Shown piece after piece: positions 53,476-64,000 of a DNA stretch of 64,000 bases. Source of the stretch: Mantis religiosa (taxonomy: Eukaryota > Arthropoda > Insecta > Mantodea > Mantidae); assembly GCA_030765055.1 (NCBI GenBank), contig CM060958.1:76838985-76902984 (forward strand), read 5' to 3'. The notes beneath the pieces were generated by a model. The model made no database searches, was not told where the DNA came from, and worked only from the letters and a program-made list of their open reading frames with translations. Made by a program: the position numbers and the translations under genes. How positions within the stretch are numbered: the stretch's first letter is position 1; each line of letters opens with the position of its first letter.

Positions 53476-55479
53476 ACCAAGGAGAGAACACAGTTACAAA
53501 TGTAGCAGGATTTCTATGTTGGCAGCGCAACTCCTTGACTTCTCGTATAAGATTTTGCGGCTATCTCTTTCCTTTGATCACCAATTGTATCATCTTATTT
53601 TAAATAAGAGTCATGAGACCTCTGGTTTTCAGGTGTGTTTCGGAGAAGTCAAATTTTGTAACAAATAATTTAATTGTACTATCTGGATTACAGTTTACTT
53701 GAACTTCCTTTCCTATTCAATTGCAGGCTACCTCCAGCATATCGATAAACTCTTACTTTTTTTTACAGAATCAATTCCAATTATTACATAAAACCTCCTG
53801 GTCCTGCACGACTATCCATCACTCTCCACAGAACATATCTACCAAGATTATTGATTTTCCTTTACTGTCGTAACTCCAATATTAATTTTGTGATTGACCG
53901 TTTTAATGCTACGTCACCACATTACGCCATACAATTACTACTACTGCCAATCAGAAAATTACATATATTCAATATTCTAAATAATTATTTTTACATATTT
54001 AAATTACTAAATTGATTTAAATAATCATTTAAATCGTTTCACAAATGGCTAATAGGGGGCGTGGCACATTGTGCCGCCTTTTGAAAATGGGTCAATTTAG
54101 GAATTTTAAAATTATGGGACAAAACTAAATATCGTTATTTGCTTCTAAAACATTAGGGTAAATAATTTTTGCAATAACTCATTTTATGAAATTTCATCCC
54201 AGAATGCCGTTCTGACTCCCCTTAAAATGTTTCAGAGACTTATGAATAACCCTGTGTAATCCATGAAATACTTCCTTTTCGATCAATTCTTTTAGCCCCA
54301 GAGTACAAATCGAAAAGCGTATTCGAATTATTATTAAATTTCTTACGACGTTAGTCAAGAACATACATAACAATTTTATTAAAACAGAACAACCACTTTG
54401 GGACAGTTTCCTTTTCGATTCATTTTATTTTAATACTGGTATAGGTATATCTAAAGAGTTCCTGAAGGAGGGTATGTTGTATAAATATATCTTCAATAAC
54501 CTTATAACCAAGAAACGCTACAGAAAAAAAATCAATGGCGGCTATTGTTGTAGAACAAATGACAAGCGTTCCTTGTACATAAGTGGCCTGTTGGGCGGCA
54601 TCGATATATTTTTTTTTTTTTTCGTGAAGCTCGTGAGTGATAATGTTTGCCATCTTCGTGTCCTCGTTTCCTTGACATTTTCGGATTTCCCTCTTACAAA
54701 TAATGACAGATTTGGAGCACTTAAGTAATGGAGGGACCCCCTTCTCCCTACGTGACGGATTTTCCTGTTAAGCGAGTCAAATGGCGCTGTTACACAAAAT
54801 GTAACGCCAGCTACCAAGCTTCGACAAAACGAACGATGGAGTTCCATGTTTGGGCGACATATTTTTATCATCTTCACGTACTCTCACATTAAAACACAAC
54901 TTTGCGACGTATAAGGAGCGAATATGATCTACAACTAAGTGAAGTAAGAAATAGTAAAATCTGGTAACAAAGAATAGACATGAGAATAGCCTTTAAAAGT
55001 TGATAAAGCTTGCAGATATCTGCTTAATTTTATTGAAAATAGACGTGACATACAGATATAATGCAAGCATCAACAATTAAACTTTTTACAAGGTTATAAT
55101 CATCGCAAAAGTTAGGATAACGTCTCCCAATATGAAATTGATATTAAGGTAGTCCCTTATTGTCTCCAATGATGAGATGAATGGCTCATAGCAAAGTAAA
55201 ATGGTATTTATTTACTCAGTAGTCCATTAATCGTTTCTAAACGTACAGCTTATTTCAAGGTGTAAAGGACACCATAGAAGGAAGGAGTGGATAACACCAG
55301 TACTTCCCATCATATTTAGTGAAAACCTGTCAATGAATGTAAAATGAACTGCAATTTTGGATAGTTTATTCACTGATAAAGAATAAATACGCTTAACTTT
55401 CCTGTTTTTTGCGAAACAATCTGTTATGAAGTCACATGAGACACAATTTAGTTATTTTGTTTTATTTAAATATGTATTA
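53476..55479. other. No supported gene
   Basis: AT-rich. Overlapping open frames at 54420-54877 have no motif. A T-run at 54608 is low complexity. Confidence 0.45.
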
Positions 55480-56060
55480 TCACGATCACGTGAGCTGGTT
55501 TCAAGGAAGTCACTAGGTGACGTCATGAACAGATGCACATGACTGCTGCGCAGATACCGTTCCAGACGTTCTAGAATGTGATTCAAGAACATTCTATAAC
55601 TGGAGAAACATCCAGTGCCCGGCAGGAGAGACGATGCGAGGACTGCCAGAGTACTGTTTTAGGGGTTTCAACGTGTTTCGAGTGTCAATTGAGTTGAGTC
55701 GATGAGCGCGTCTGTGGTCAGGAGTCGGCACAGGTGCGATACCTTCCAAGCTGTGTTCAGTAGTCAGTAGCCAGTGAACCAGTTTTCCAGTCAGGACGTT
55801 GGACTCCTTAGTGAGAAGTTGGCGGCCAGTGGAACATGAGGTGAAGCAGTTCACTAGCAAATATCGGAGTAGTTGTGTTCAGAATCGACGTGCAGTTCCG
55901 TTTAGGAGGTGAAACTCTGGATATTTAAGAGGGATTTCTAGCAGCTTAAGTTGATGCCTGCTATAACCAAAAAACGACATTGCGTTTGAAGCGGTGTGTT
56001 TGTGCAAAATAGAAAGTTATTACACAGTACGCGCATGCTTTCTTGAGCGCTAGATTTACG
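55480..56060. other. GC-richer unassigned block, possible LTR or promoter
   Basis: Contains TAGGTGACGTCATGAAC (a CRE-like TGACGTCA), GTTCTAGAATGTG and AAGAACATTCTATAAC, and a run of GTCAG-type repeats (CAGTAGTCAGTAGCCAGTGA). This resembles the U3/5'-leader of some insect LTR elements or a host promoter. I found no second copy, no primer-binding site I trust, and no downstream coding region. Confidence 0.3.
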
Positions 56061-56103
56061 GTGTGGTGTGGACAGAGGGGAAGAAGCGACAGCTAAAGCT
56101 CTT

Positions 56104-56304
56104 TTATTCCTGCAGTATGGTCAACCTTGTAAAACACAGTTCAGCAAAATAGCGTGTGAGATAAGCGAAGATATCACAAGTAACGTTGCACCCTCTGAAA
56201 ACATTCCTTAGTTTTGCCCACGACAGCTCAATTGTATTCAGATCACAGTTATACGGAGGTATACGAATAATGATGTGTCCCCTTTCGAGAGCCATAACAT
56301 CCAC
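56104..56304 (-). pseudogene. DDE transposase C-terminal fragment
   Basis: The minus frame reads RGHIIIRIPPYNCDLNTIEL and SWAKLRNVFRGCNVTCDIFA. The H...RLPPY.C.LN.IEL.WA..K pattern is the third-acid region of IS630/Tc1-related DDE transposases, with Glu in place of the third Asp in the IEL motif. The frame ends at 56304, where a retrotransposon fragment on the other strand begins. Confidence 0.75.
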
Positions 56305-56800
56305 AAATGTTCGTACAAATATAAATCATTTGCAAGTAAATGCTGATGTACATTACCACAACAATCGTAACACGGATAGACTGGCAATTCGAGTGCACCA
56401 AACGAGCCTTTATGAAGGAAGCTTTAACAACAAAGGGATAATGTTATACAATAAACTTCCAAATTTATTTAAACAAGCTGCGTAATTAAAACAATTTAAG
56501 AATAAGGTTAAGAAATTTTTGCATGCACACTGTTTTTATACAGTTACGGAATTTTTAGAATTATAACCACATAAATGAACACTGGGAGCAGTGCATTCAC
56601 AAACATGTAGTATTTATATTATGACATTTGTTGTAGTAAATTAGTCTATGAAAATACCACATGAAACCATAGAAAAGCTGCTTAATGTGTATATTGTATG
56701 TAATAAATTGGACTTCATGTATATACTGTATTTATACGTTTTAACGTGTCTCATAAAATGTGTATGTTGCCAAGGACAACTAAAATTCTAATTCTAGCAT
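56305..56800 (+). pseudogene. Non-LTR retrotransposon ORF2 C-terminus
   Basis: In the plus frame: ADVHYHNNRNTDRLAIRVHQ, TSLYEGSFNNKGIMLYNKLP, NLFKQAA, stop, LKQFKNKVKKFLHAHCFYTV, TEFLEL. Jockey/CR1-type elements of insects end with a pattern H...TR....L..P...T..Y..G..Y.G...YN.LP......F K..LK.FL, which this follows. One stop is visible. The junction with the transposase fragment at 56304 suggests insertion into, or recombination with, that element. Confidence 0.75.
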
Positions 56801-58371
56801 ACGATTGCTGTAAACTGGTTAGCTAATTAACCTCGAAATTGATCAAAACGAAACTTACCGAATGAGTACTTGGAACCCGATCGATCTTCTTATCGCGCGC
56901 ATATTGTACCTTAGTATTGGGCTAAAGATTTTGGTGGCAATAAAAGAGTTTAAGGTGAACTTTGTATTTTTGTTCGTCTTTTTTTCAGTAGATATCTTCT
57001 CTACGTACGCACGCGCATTGCTGTTTTTAATTTTAAATCGATGTGAACGAAATATTTATGTTGCTTAAATTTAACATTAATAATTTTAATAATTTTCAAA
57101 TGAGCTCAAAGATCCCTATCTGATATATGAGAGAAAACCAACTAAATAAGTCTCTACACTTTTGTTATTTAATAACTTGCAGCAGTAGGAGGAATATAGT
57201 AATATAACTAACCTTCTAATGCACTCAATCTGTACACAGAAATAATTTATAAAAAGACGTAATTACTCAAATGGCAGAGGCCTAATCTCAAACACTTGAT
57301 CCACAATACTGTCCCTAAAAGAAGTATTATTGTCATTGTTATTGTGGTGTAGAAATCATCATGAACCATGACACATCACGATGTAATCCAGTAGTTATAA
57401 AGTTTAAAATAAGGTAGATATCGTTACTTTGTGGGTTCGTAGAATTAAAAAGTCCAATTTGCCAAAATTCTAAATGTTCTTTATTTGCGTAGAAATACAC
57501 TTCGTAGCAGCAGGATTACATCACATATCGCAACACAATCTTCCAACACACTCTCAGCTGTTCTCTGCTTACCTCTCGCGACTCATTCACTCACGCTTCA
57601 CAACTCATCACTTCCTTAAATACCTCATTCATAACTCGAGACTGTTCTGTACAATCACTAGATATTTCTGGAATAAACAAGGCATCTAATGACGTAATCT
57701 GAATATTCTATCACCTTCCATAAATGTGAAACTCTATCTGCCCTACAAGTCACATATCTCAAGAGCTATGTTTATCTGCATATGCAAGCACGTTATCTAC
57801 GCGAAACCTATCTCTCTGTTGTCTATTTGCGCCGAAACTATAATTTCCGTTACCGCGACAATATTTTAAAAGTAGCCTACTATCGATAGTTATTCTATCG
57901 ATAAGTAGAACGTCAATACAAGCTAACGACGTGCAGCTATATAAATCATAAATTGCGTTCATGTTGGTGTATTTGAGGACGTGGGACTTCATCATCAACA
58001 GCCTGATGCGGAACAAATTTGCAGTTTAGAACCACAAAAACGCATTTTTAAAATGCACAATATGTGCTAAACATAACAGCCATCGTTCTAAAACATGTGG
58101 TGCAGCACTTGTTTCGACATGGTTTCCCTCTCATGACAGTACAAACGGACAGGTCGGTTTTTCCCATAAAAATAAATTAAGCTTCTTGTCACTCTGTGAT
58201 AAAATGAAGATTAATAACTACTGATTAACATCAGACACGAGCTTGCGGACCTGTTGTGATCTAGATATTAAACACCCGATAGAATAGCATAGTAAATATA
58301 AAGAATGCATGCATTAAATGTCAATTGAGATAGAATTGCATGAGGAGCACCTAGGAGCAATGCTTCCATCT
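56801..58371. other. AT-rich DNA, no supported gene
   Basis: A minus-strand open frame at 57759-58016 carries no motif; it overlaps an inverted CTATCGATAG/CTATCGATAAG pair near 57880. Nothing else. Confidence 0.45.
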
Positions 58372-59345
58372 CTGTAGATTAGATTAGATTAGATTGTTTT
58401 GCGTCAGTAGGTTCACTTGTAGCCAGAAAAGGCTGTGAACATTAAACATGTCCAGAGGTATAAAGTTTAATAGCATATATATGCACAAAAGTTAACATAA
58501 GGCACATATTATAATATACAGGCAATATGAAAAACATTATGGAAAACAAAGCAGGGATAATTATATATGATATAAAATCAAACACTTTTTAATTCAGTTT
58601 TCACTTGGCTTATGCCAGTACGTCTCAACCTTTTTGCAATGGATACCATTCTTTTTATTTCTTAAATACATGTACATTAAAAATAAACTTTCAACATGCA
58701 TCAAAGATTTATTGGTAATGATTTGTCATTGGAACAGTTAGATACCACTTACAGAGCCACAGAAGCATTATCAGGATACTTTGTCATTCAGATAATCTAG
58801 TACAGAATAAAAAGATTTTTAGCAAAGGTACTCTCTAACAGCATTTTTAAAAGCACCGAAATTATCAATTGTTTCTTTAAGAACATTAGGAAGTGCGCCA
58901 AATATTTTGATAGTTTCATAATACACACCTTTCTGGAAGCAAGAAAGTTTAGCACTGGGATAATGGATATTATACTTTTGTCTAGTGTTGATTCTGTGAA
59001 TTACATTATTTGTTCCAAATAAGGCATGATTGCATACAAAGAATTTTAGGATCGAGAATATACACGTGCAAGGAAGCGTTAATATCTTCAATCTTCTAAA
59101 ATGATCTTTACAGGAGCATCTGTTGTGGGTGTTAGTAATGATTCTTATAACCTTCTTTTGCATAAGAAATATTTTTTTTACTTTCTACTGAGTTGCCCCA
59201 AAATAATATTCCGTATTCCATAATAGAGTTAAAGTGTGCATAATATACTCATTTAAGTGTGTCAATAGAACTCACATTAACCAGCTCTCGGATAGCATAA
59301 CAGGCAGAGCTGAGTTTAGTGAGCTTTCCAATCTAAATATCTAAA
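58372..59345 (-). pseudogene. Non-LTR retrotransposon 3' end with (AATCT)n tail
   Basis: Minus strand: KLTKLSSACYAIRELVNVSS, YYAHFNSIMEYGILFWGNSV, ESKKNIFLMQKKVIRIITNT, then LPCTCIFSILKFFVCN, HRINTRQKYNIHYPSAKLSC and FQKGVYYETIKIFGALPNVL, ending AVREYLC at 58819. This is the classic tail of jockey/CR1-type ORF2 (Y..YGI.FWG, QK..IRI, N.R......P....S..QK..YY.G...FN.LP). The 3' UTR ends in AATCTAATCTAATCTA on the minus strand (58376-58395). It abuts a mariner at about 59345. Confidence 0.85.
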
Positions 59346-60482
59346 CCCATCCAAATAGTACTCGGCGTTTTTCTCTGCAAAATAATTGTTCACGATGGGA
59401 TTGCCACTTCATTTGACGAAAATCTCTGTCCTACGAGTGAAATTTTCAGATAAGGGAACAGAAAGAAGTCGCTTGGGGCTAGATCCGGTGAGTAAGGCTA
59501 ATGGCGATTCAATTCAAACCGTGATTCGTGGATTTGCGCCATTGCAACCGCTCAGGTGTGAGACGGTGCGCTGTCTAGGTGAAATAGGATTTTCTTTTTC
59601 TGCAAACGTGGCTGTTTTTCGCATGTTCCTCCATCAACTTGTCAAGTAATGATGCGTAGTATGCTCCTGTCATGATTTTTCCTTTTCGAAGATAACCGAT
59701 TAAAATAACTCCACGACTATCCCAAAAAACAGACGCCATTACTTTGCCAGCCAAAAGAACAGTTTTTACTCTTTTGGAGCTGGTTCCCGCTTTACAGTCC
59801 ACTGTTTGGACTGTATTTTTGTTTCGGGTGTATCCAAGTTTTATCTACAGTAATTAATCGGCGCAAAAACTTGGATTTATCTACACTGTACCAACAGAGC
59901 GTTGGAAATGTTCATTCGAACACGTTTTTGGTCTAACGTGAGCAAACGCGGACCCAACGCGCGGACAGCTTTCTCATGTCCAAATGTTGATTTAATATGT
60001 GACAAACACGTCCTTTTGAGATGTTCATAACCCTTGTAATCTTTCTTATTTTAATTCGGTGGTCATGTAGCACCATTTGGTGAACTTTGGCGATGTTTTC
60101 TTCGGTAGTGGCAGTTTCTGGACGTCCCGAATGTTCATCATTTCCCAAGCTCTTAGGTTCACGTTTGAATTCAACTGCCGAAACTTTCACTGTGGTAAAT
60201 AATGTGTGGAATCCCCAAACAGAATCCAACTCAAATTTGATTTGCGTAGGTGTATTACCTTTCAAAAACAAATATTTAATGACAGCTCGATACTTAATTT
60301 TGCCCATTTTCATAAAAAAGAACTTCAACTCCCTCAAACGACTGTTACATAACAACTGAGCGTCCAAAATGGCTGAAACTTCGGTGAGTAACTGTCAAAA
60401 GATGAACAACGTAATTCATAGGTTATATTTACGGGTGCTACCGTCTTCATGTTGAGGTCGGAAACTTTTTAGACCACCCTCG
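59346..60482 (-). mobile_element. Mariner, one TIR kept, other end lost
   Basis: The right end (5' end of the element) is CGAGGGTGGTCTAAAAAGTT, reading inward on the minus strand, with TA at 60483-60484. The coding region runs minus. At the left the transposase is cut after AEKNAEYYLDGF, where the retrotransposon at 58372-59345 begins, so the 3' TIR is missing. Confidence 0.85.
59350..60307 (-). pseudogene. Mariner transposase with all three aspartates but several stops
   Basis: The start at 60307 gives MGKIKYRAVIKYLFLKGNTP, then SGRPETATTEENIAKVHQMV, HDHRIKIRKITRVMNISKGR and MRKLSARWV. The first Asp is in LITVDKTWIHP (about 59850), then KVMASVFWDSRGVILIGYL. The second Asp is in HLDSAPSHT (about 59575) and the third 35 residues on in YSPDLAPSDFFLF. 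The DD34D spacing is exact, but stops sit between D2 and D3 (two) and after the first catalytic block, with frame changes. The C-terminus is truncated at the retrotransposon junction. Confidence 0.88.
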
Positions 60483-60484
60483 TA

Positions 60485-62014
60485 TGTATTTTCCACAGTT
60501 GGTGCACGGCACCTCAAGTAATTGATTTTTAGTGAACTTTTTACATAAGTTTTTGTTGGTAGAGAGCACTTACCATACCCACCAGACGTAAACGGCTGAG
60601 AAAGCAGATTTTAATTTCAATTCCTATACAGTTTGACACAGGAAACCAAATTCGACATATATTCTCTATGTTAACGATTTATGTGCGCTATTTATAGTGT
60701 GGTTTACTCTCTTTTTCCACGTATGCTAATTATAACAAGTCAAAAGAACAAAACCTGCTGCAGGAAGTTCAAAATGTACTTTATTTGTTGTTACATGCAT
60801 CCAAGTATTTGAACTGCATGGAGAAAGTGTCTTATCTGTAAGGGATTCATTTCTGATACAGCAACTTGTCTGAAATTTACAGTTGAGGCCGTTAATTAAA
60901 TATTTAAATTCCTGGAAAGAAATGCATCTAACTTCCAAAGGAATTATTAACACACATTAAGGGGCGCAATTCATTTATGAGCACAAAAATATTTGAGGAG
61001 TTTATGACTGACTTTCTGCTAAATCGATTCACTGAGGTATGACTAAAACAGTGAACAATTCCAGAAAATCCCTGTAAATGCTTGTCATATTTTTCGGCCA
61101 CGTAACTTACCTCTTAACTCTAGGAGTTGCTAAGGCAGGAGAAATGGGCAATACAGTGAGGTTAAGAGATACTGATTCAGTGTGTTGAGTTATGTCATTT
61201 TGCACGAGCAGTGTGTCAATGAGGCCACCATTTTTCTATAAATTTGGTAGATACCCTGCGGAATGAAAACAACACCAGGACTATGCCACTGTATTTCAAT
61301 GAGCACAAAGATACATATTGCTGATTGATAATCTTGTTTAAACTTTTCATTATTCACTACTATACAAATTATACAAATATACAAAGAAGTAAGTGCACAA
61401 ATAAATTTCAAAAAATGGCTGCAGTTTCCCCTGCTCTACTTTCAGTAGGTTTGAACCATCTCAACACTTCTCTACTGGATAAACTGACAGATGCTGTTCT
61501 GAGTAAACTTGTCTACTTTGCAAAAAAGATACTTATCTTCTATCATTATAATGGGCTTTTAAATAAGTTTTGATTATTGTTGCAAAACTGCACGACTTTT
61601 GCTTCCAAGTGCTTTCATATCCAGCATATATGGCTGCCAACCCTGAAAAAAACCCTGGCAGGATGGACAAAGACATATATAGAACAATGAGATTGAAGGC
61701 AGAGAGAACTTTAATTTGCAGAATTGGAATGTATTATTTCACTTATGTCCGATTTCACCAACATATGTTAAAATCGACGCTAACAAGTATAAGGTAACAA
61801 TTGTCACAGCGCTAACAAAGCTGTTAAATTTCTTGCATTTCACCAAACTGTTTTCTGAAAATATTAGAAAACATGTGTTAACGACAAAAGATTTGTAAAT
61901 ATTACACTTACAAAAGGCTATGGATCAGTCGTATTATTTTCTGAACGTACTGCGATGCGCTTTTGTTTTCACTTTCGTCTGCACACAGCTGAAAAAATGG
62001 CGGATAAACAAAAT
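60485..62014. other. No supported gene
   Basis: Short open frames on both strands, none with recognisable motifs. Confidence 0.45.
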
Positions 62015-62028
62015 CATAAATAAAGGCC

Positions 62029-62298
62029 ATGAAACAAATTTCTATAGAGAAAGAATTGTTAGATGAATTGGTGACTATCTATAAGGATCTAGTGGAAAAT
62101 AGAAGGACAGTTGCGGTGAATGTTAAAGAGAAAGATGTCACGTGGGAAAAAATTGGAAACCAATTTAATTCAAATGCATGTGTCCCTACGGTCCTCCACA
62201 GGAGAGATGGTCTCCGACGGCTGAGACGCAGGGGGGCTGAAGAAGGTTTCCACACCCTCCCTGCAAAAGTTTATGACACCCCATGTCAGTACAGTTAG
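62029..62298 (+). pseudogene. Myb/SANT-like (Zeste-type) DNA-binding domain fragment
   Basis: The first 50 residues (EKELLDELVTIYKDLVENRR, TVAVNVKEKDVTWEKIGNQF, NSNAC) resemble insect Myb/SANT-like domains: ...L...V..Y...VEN....V..K...W..I...FNS. The conserved Trp at the second helix and the FN before the third helix are present; the first-helix Trp is not. After NACV the sequence becomes basic and unlike the family (LHRRDGLRRLRRRGAEEG), probably after a frameshift. Such domains occur in host regulators and in Harbinger-type element proteins; the surroundings favour the latter. Confidence 0.5.
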
Positions 62299-62299
62299 A

Positions 62300-63025
62300 G
62301 ACCATTCAAAAAATTCTGACTGTTTCTACCTTTGTGAATGAATCTTCTCGATTTTATTATACAGAGTGAATAGGGTGCATGCTTTTTAAGGGTCTGCTCC
62401 TTGTGTAGCAGAAGTTTTCTGCCACACACATTCGTTCTCCTTGTTCCACTGTTTAAGGCAGCGCATACCATCCAGGGCCGTTCTTTGCGATGCCGTACTG
62501 TAGTACAACACGAAACAACTTCGTAAGTATTACGTAAGTTTAAAATGAGGTGCGAAGAAGGACACGTGACGAGTGACTTGAACGTTTCAAAACGGGAGGT
62601 AGACAGTGTATTATCCACATAATTCAGTGAATTATAAAATCGCAAGGTTATTGATACTTGAAGCAAAGGCAAGATCGGCATATTCCTTTGGATGCATGTT
62701 CTTACCTCTTTTGTACTTGCAGTAACCTTCATAGCAACTTGTTTTGACAGTCTATGCCTGTGTAGAAAGTTTTATTCTGATATTTCCTCAAAATCATTTC
62801 TCCTCATAGGCCGTACTCTATTACGAATGCCATTTAGACGGTCTTAAATACAGCAAATCGACATCAACAGCTGCATTCACGCCCACCATCTTGACTTATT
62901 ACAGTTGTTATGGACTTAACAGCAGAAATTTGGCTTGTTAATTTAACAAGAGATTTAACACATGTGTTAATCTAACACATGTTGTGAAATGAAATTTTTG
63001 TTATAACTATTCCTAAACTCGTGTT
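62300..63025. other. No gene; 16-bp palindrome at 62955-62970
   Basis: TTAACACATGTGTTAA at 62955-62970 is a perfect palindrome, followed immediately by a half copy, TCTAACACATGTT. 62380-62530 is GC-richer and unassigned. A minus-strand open frame of 145 codons (62295-62732) has no motif I recognise. Confidence 0.4.
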
Positions 63026-63665
63026 ATGTCAGCCATAGCATACGGTGTTACCTTTTCATTAGCCACCGCGAAAGACTTCACGCTTGACCGTAGAGCGACG
63101 CTCTCGTGCTGTCGCGATGAGTGGTCTGCTCTGCGTAGCAACGAGCTCAGGACCGTGAAGAAGCTTCCGATTCACTGGGCGACCTCCTGTCGATTATACC
63201 GGCGGGAGGAAGTGATTTTGGCTCGGCTGCGTATTGGTCACTGCTATTTTAGTCACAGCTTTTTATTAAGTAGGGCCCCAGAACCTGGTTGTCCCCTGTG
63301 GGGTTCATTTCTGACGGTCCGGCACCTACTTTTAGATTGTTTTAGTTTAGCACAACCCCGCAGGTCTCTCCAGCTGCCGGCCAGCATGGCAGAGACCCTG
63401 GCGGACGACGAGCAAACGTTGGCCAAGGTTATAGATTTCATTTTAAATGTAAATTTTAGAATATAGGGCCCAATGTTTTGGCATTTTAACCTTTTTATCC
63501 TCTTTATGGTTTTAAGCTTTCATTTAGTATTTCAGCTACCGTTGTACGGGTTTTTATCTTGTTTTATTCAACTCTCTTTTAGCGTTTTAGATCCTGTTAA
63601 CCCAATTGGCTTTAAAGGGCGCTGATGACCTTGTAGTTGAGCATCCTTAAACCCCAACTATCCAT
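63026..63665 (+). pseudogene. Non-LTR retrotransposon family X, 3' end (copy 3)
   Basis: An uninterrupted frame to 63466: RATLSCCRDEWSALRSNELR, EEVILARLRIGHCYFSHSFL, LSRAPEPGCPLWGSFLTVRH, LLLDCF, LPASMAETLADDEQTLAKVI, LNVNFRI. The knuckle reads CPLW..H...C, so the second Cys is Trp. Residues and even the final LNVNFRI equal copy 1, so the copies are close relatives. The start near 63026 is a truncation, not a true N-terminus. The 3' UTR carries the hairpin at 63615-63648 and ends near ACCCCAACTATCCATACATT. Confidence 0.85.
63615..63648 (+). other. Family X 3' hairpin, copy 3
   Basis: AAGGGCGCT pairs with AGCATCCTT with one G-T wobble and one C-A mismatch; the loop GATGACCTTGTAGTTG is the same as copy 1 apart from the AG/GC near its centre. 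Confidence 0.7.
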
Positions 63666-64000
63666 ACATTGTATTAAGTCTTAACATCTATTGGTGAAAT
63701 CGGACATTAGAGTATTAAAAAGTTGGAAAATTGTTGAATTAAATGCATTGTTGTACAACCTTACTAAGATATTGCGTTTCTTTTTCTTTCATCAGCCAAG
63801 GAAACCTTAGAACGTCATTTGAATGTGAAAGTAGATCAATTTCAATTACCTTTCGATAACCGCTAATGATTATTGTCTTGATGTTTAATGGAGTTTCTCG
63901 TATTCCTGGGCTATCTTGATAACTTAGTACAAGATCTGATTGCTAACAGATTTTAAGATGTTCATGTCTACTGTACACTCTATTTTGTCATCTTCAAATT
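63666..64000. other. No supported feature
   Basis: AT-rich sequence to the window end; nothing recognised. Confidence 0.5.

Noticed and set aside
57880..57905. CTATCGATAG inverted pair as a regulatory operator or recombination site
   Set aside because: Short palindromes of this length are expected by chance, and no neighbouring gene uses it.
62295..62732. 145-codon minus-strand open frame
   Set aside because: No recognisable domain, atypical composition, no supporting context; kept only as a remark.

Overview
This window reads as a repeat-dense stretch of a large arthropod genome, most likely a hemimetabolous insect of the cockroach/termite type. That placement is an inference from the mix of elements: many tRNA-headed SINEs, mariner, Penelope-like, RTE-like and I/jockey-like elements, and very long microsatellites. 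No marker gene proves it. There are no bacterial-style operons, and I find no intact host protein-coding gene. Every protein-like segment I can recognise belongs to a mobile element, and nearly all are truncated, frameshifted or carry stops.

Layout. 0-5 kb: a diverged 211-bp tandem duplication, a collapsed DDE transposase (689-993), a foldback element (2413-2739) and a cluster of a tRNA-core repeat here called family B, one copy carrying a different SINE. 5-13 kb: a Helitron helicase scrap, a 350-bp ATT microsatellite, SINEs, a second foldback element (9363-9789) and a mariner with an in-frame internal deletion (10007-10684). 13-20 kb: a full-length but dead mariner (13818-15129), two copies of a non-LTR retrotransposon (family X) sharing a 3' hairpin, and SINEs with target-site duplications (TSDs). 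20-25 kb: a Penelope-like element (RT plus GIY-YIG) and an RTE-like retrotransposon split by a SINE and by an unidentified 671-bp insert. 25-36 kb: mostly unannotatable AT-rich DNA with a SINE, transposase scraps, a Kolobok-like element with TTAA flanks (31143-32234) and a perfect (GT)n tract of about 744 bp. 36-41 kb: a three-core tandem array of family B inserted as one block with an 11-bp TSD, and a 1.4-kb element with long terminal inverted repeats (TIRs) and TTA flanks (38702-40098). 41-55 kb: quiet DNA, a Penelope 3' fragment nested in a SINE, and a non-LTR element whose RNase H region is split by a SINE with a perfect 12-bp TSD. 55-64 kb: GC-richer unassigned DNA, transposase and retrotransposon scraps, a third mariner, a Myb/SANT-like fragment and a third family X copy.

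There is no joint pathway. The window is a record of successive and nested insertions, so relative ages can be read from who interrupts whom. The least conventional item is family B: a tRNA-like core with A and B boxes embedded inside a 300-330 bp unit with directly repeated ends. It occurs as single units, as a tandem array and as head-to-head foldbacks. Only the parts of long gaps named in the feature list carry a signal; the rest shows nothing I can support.
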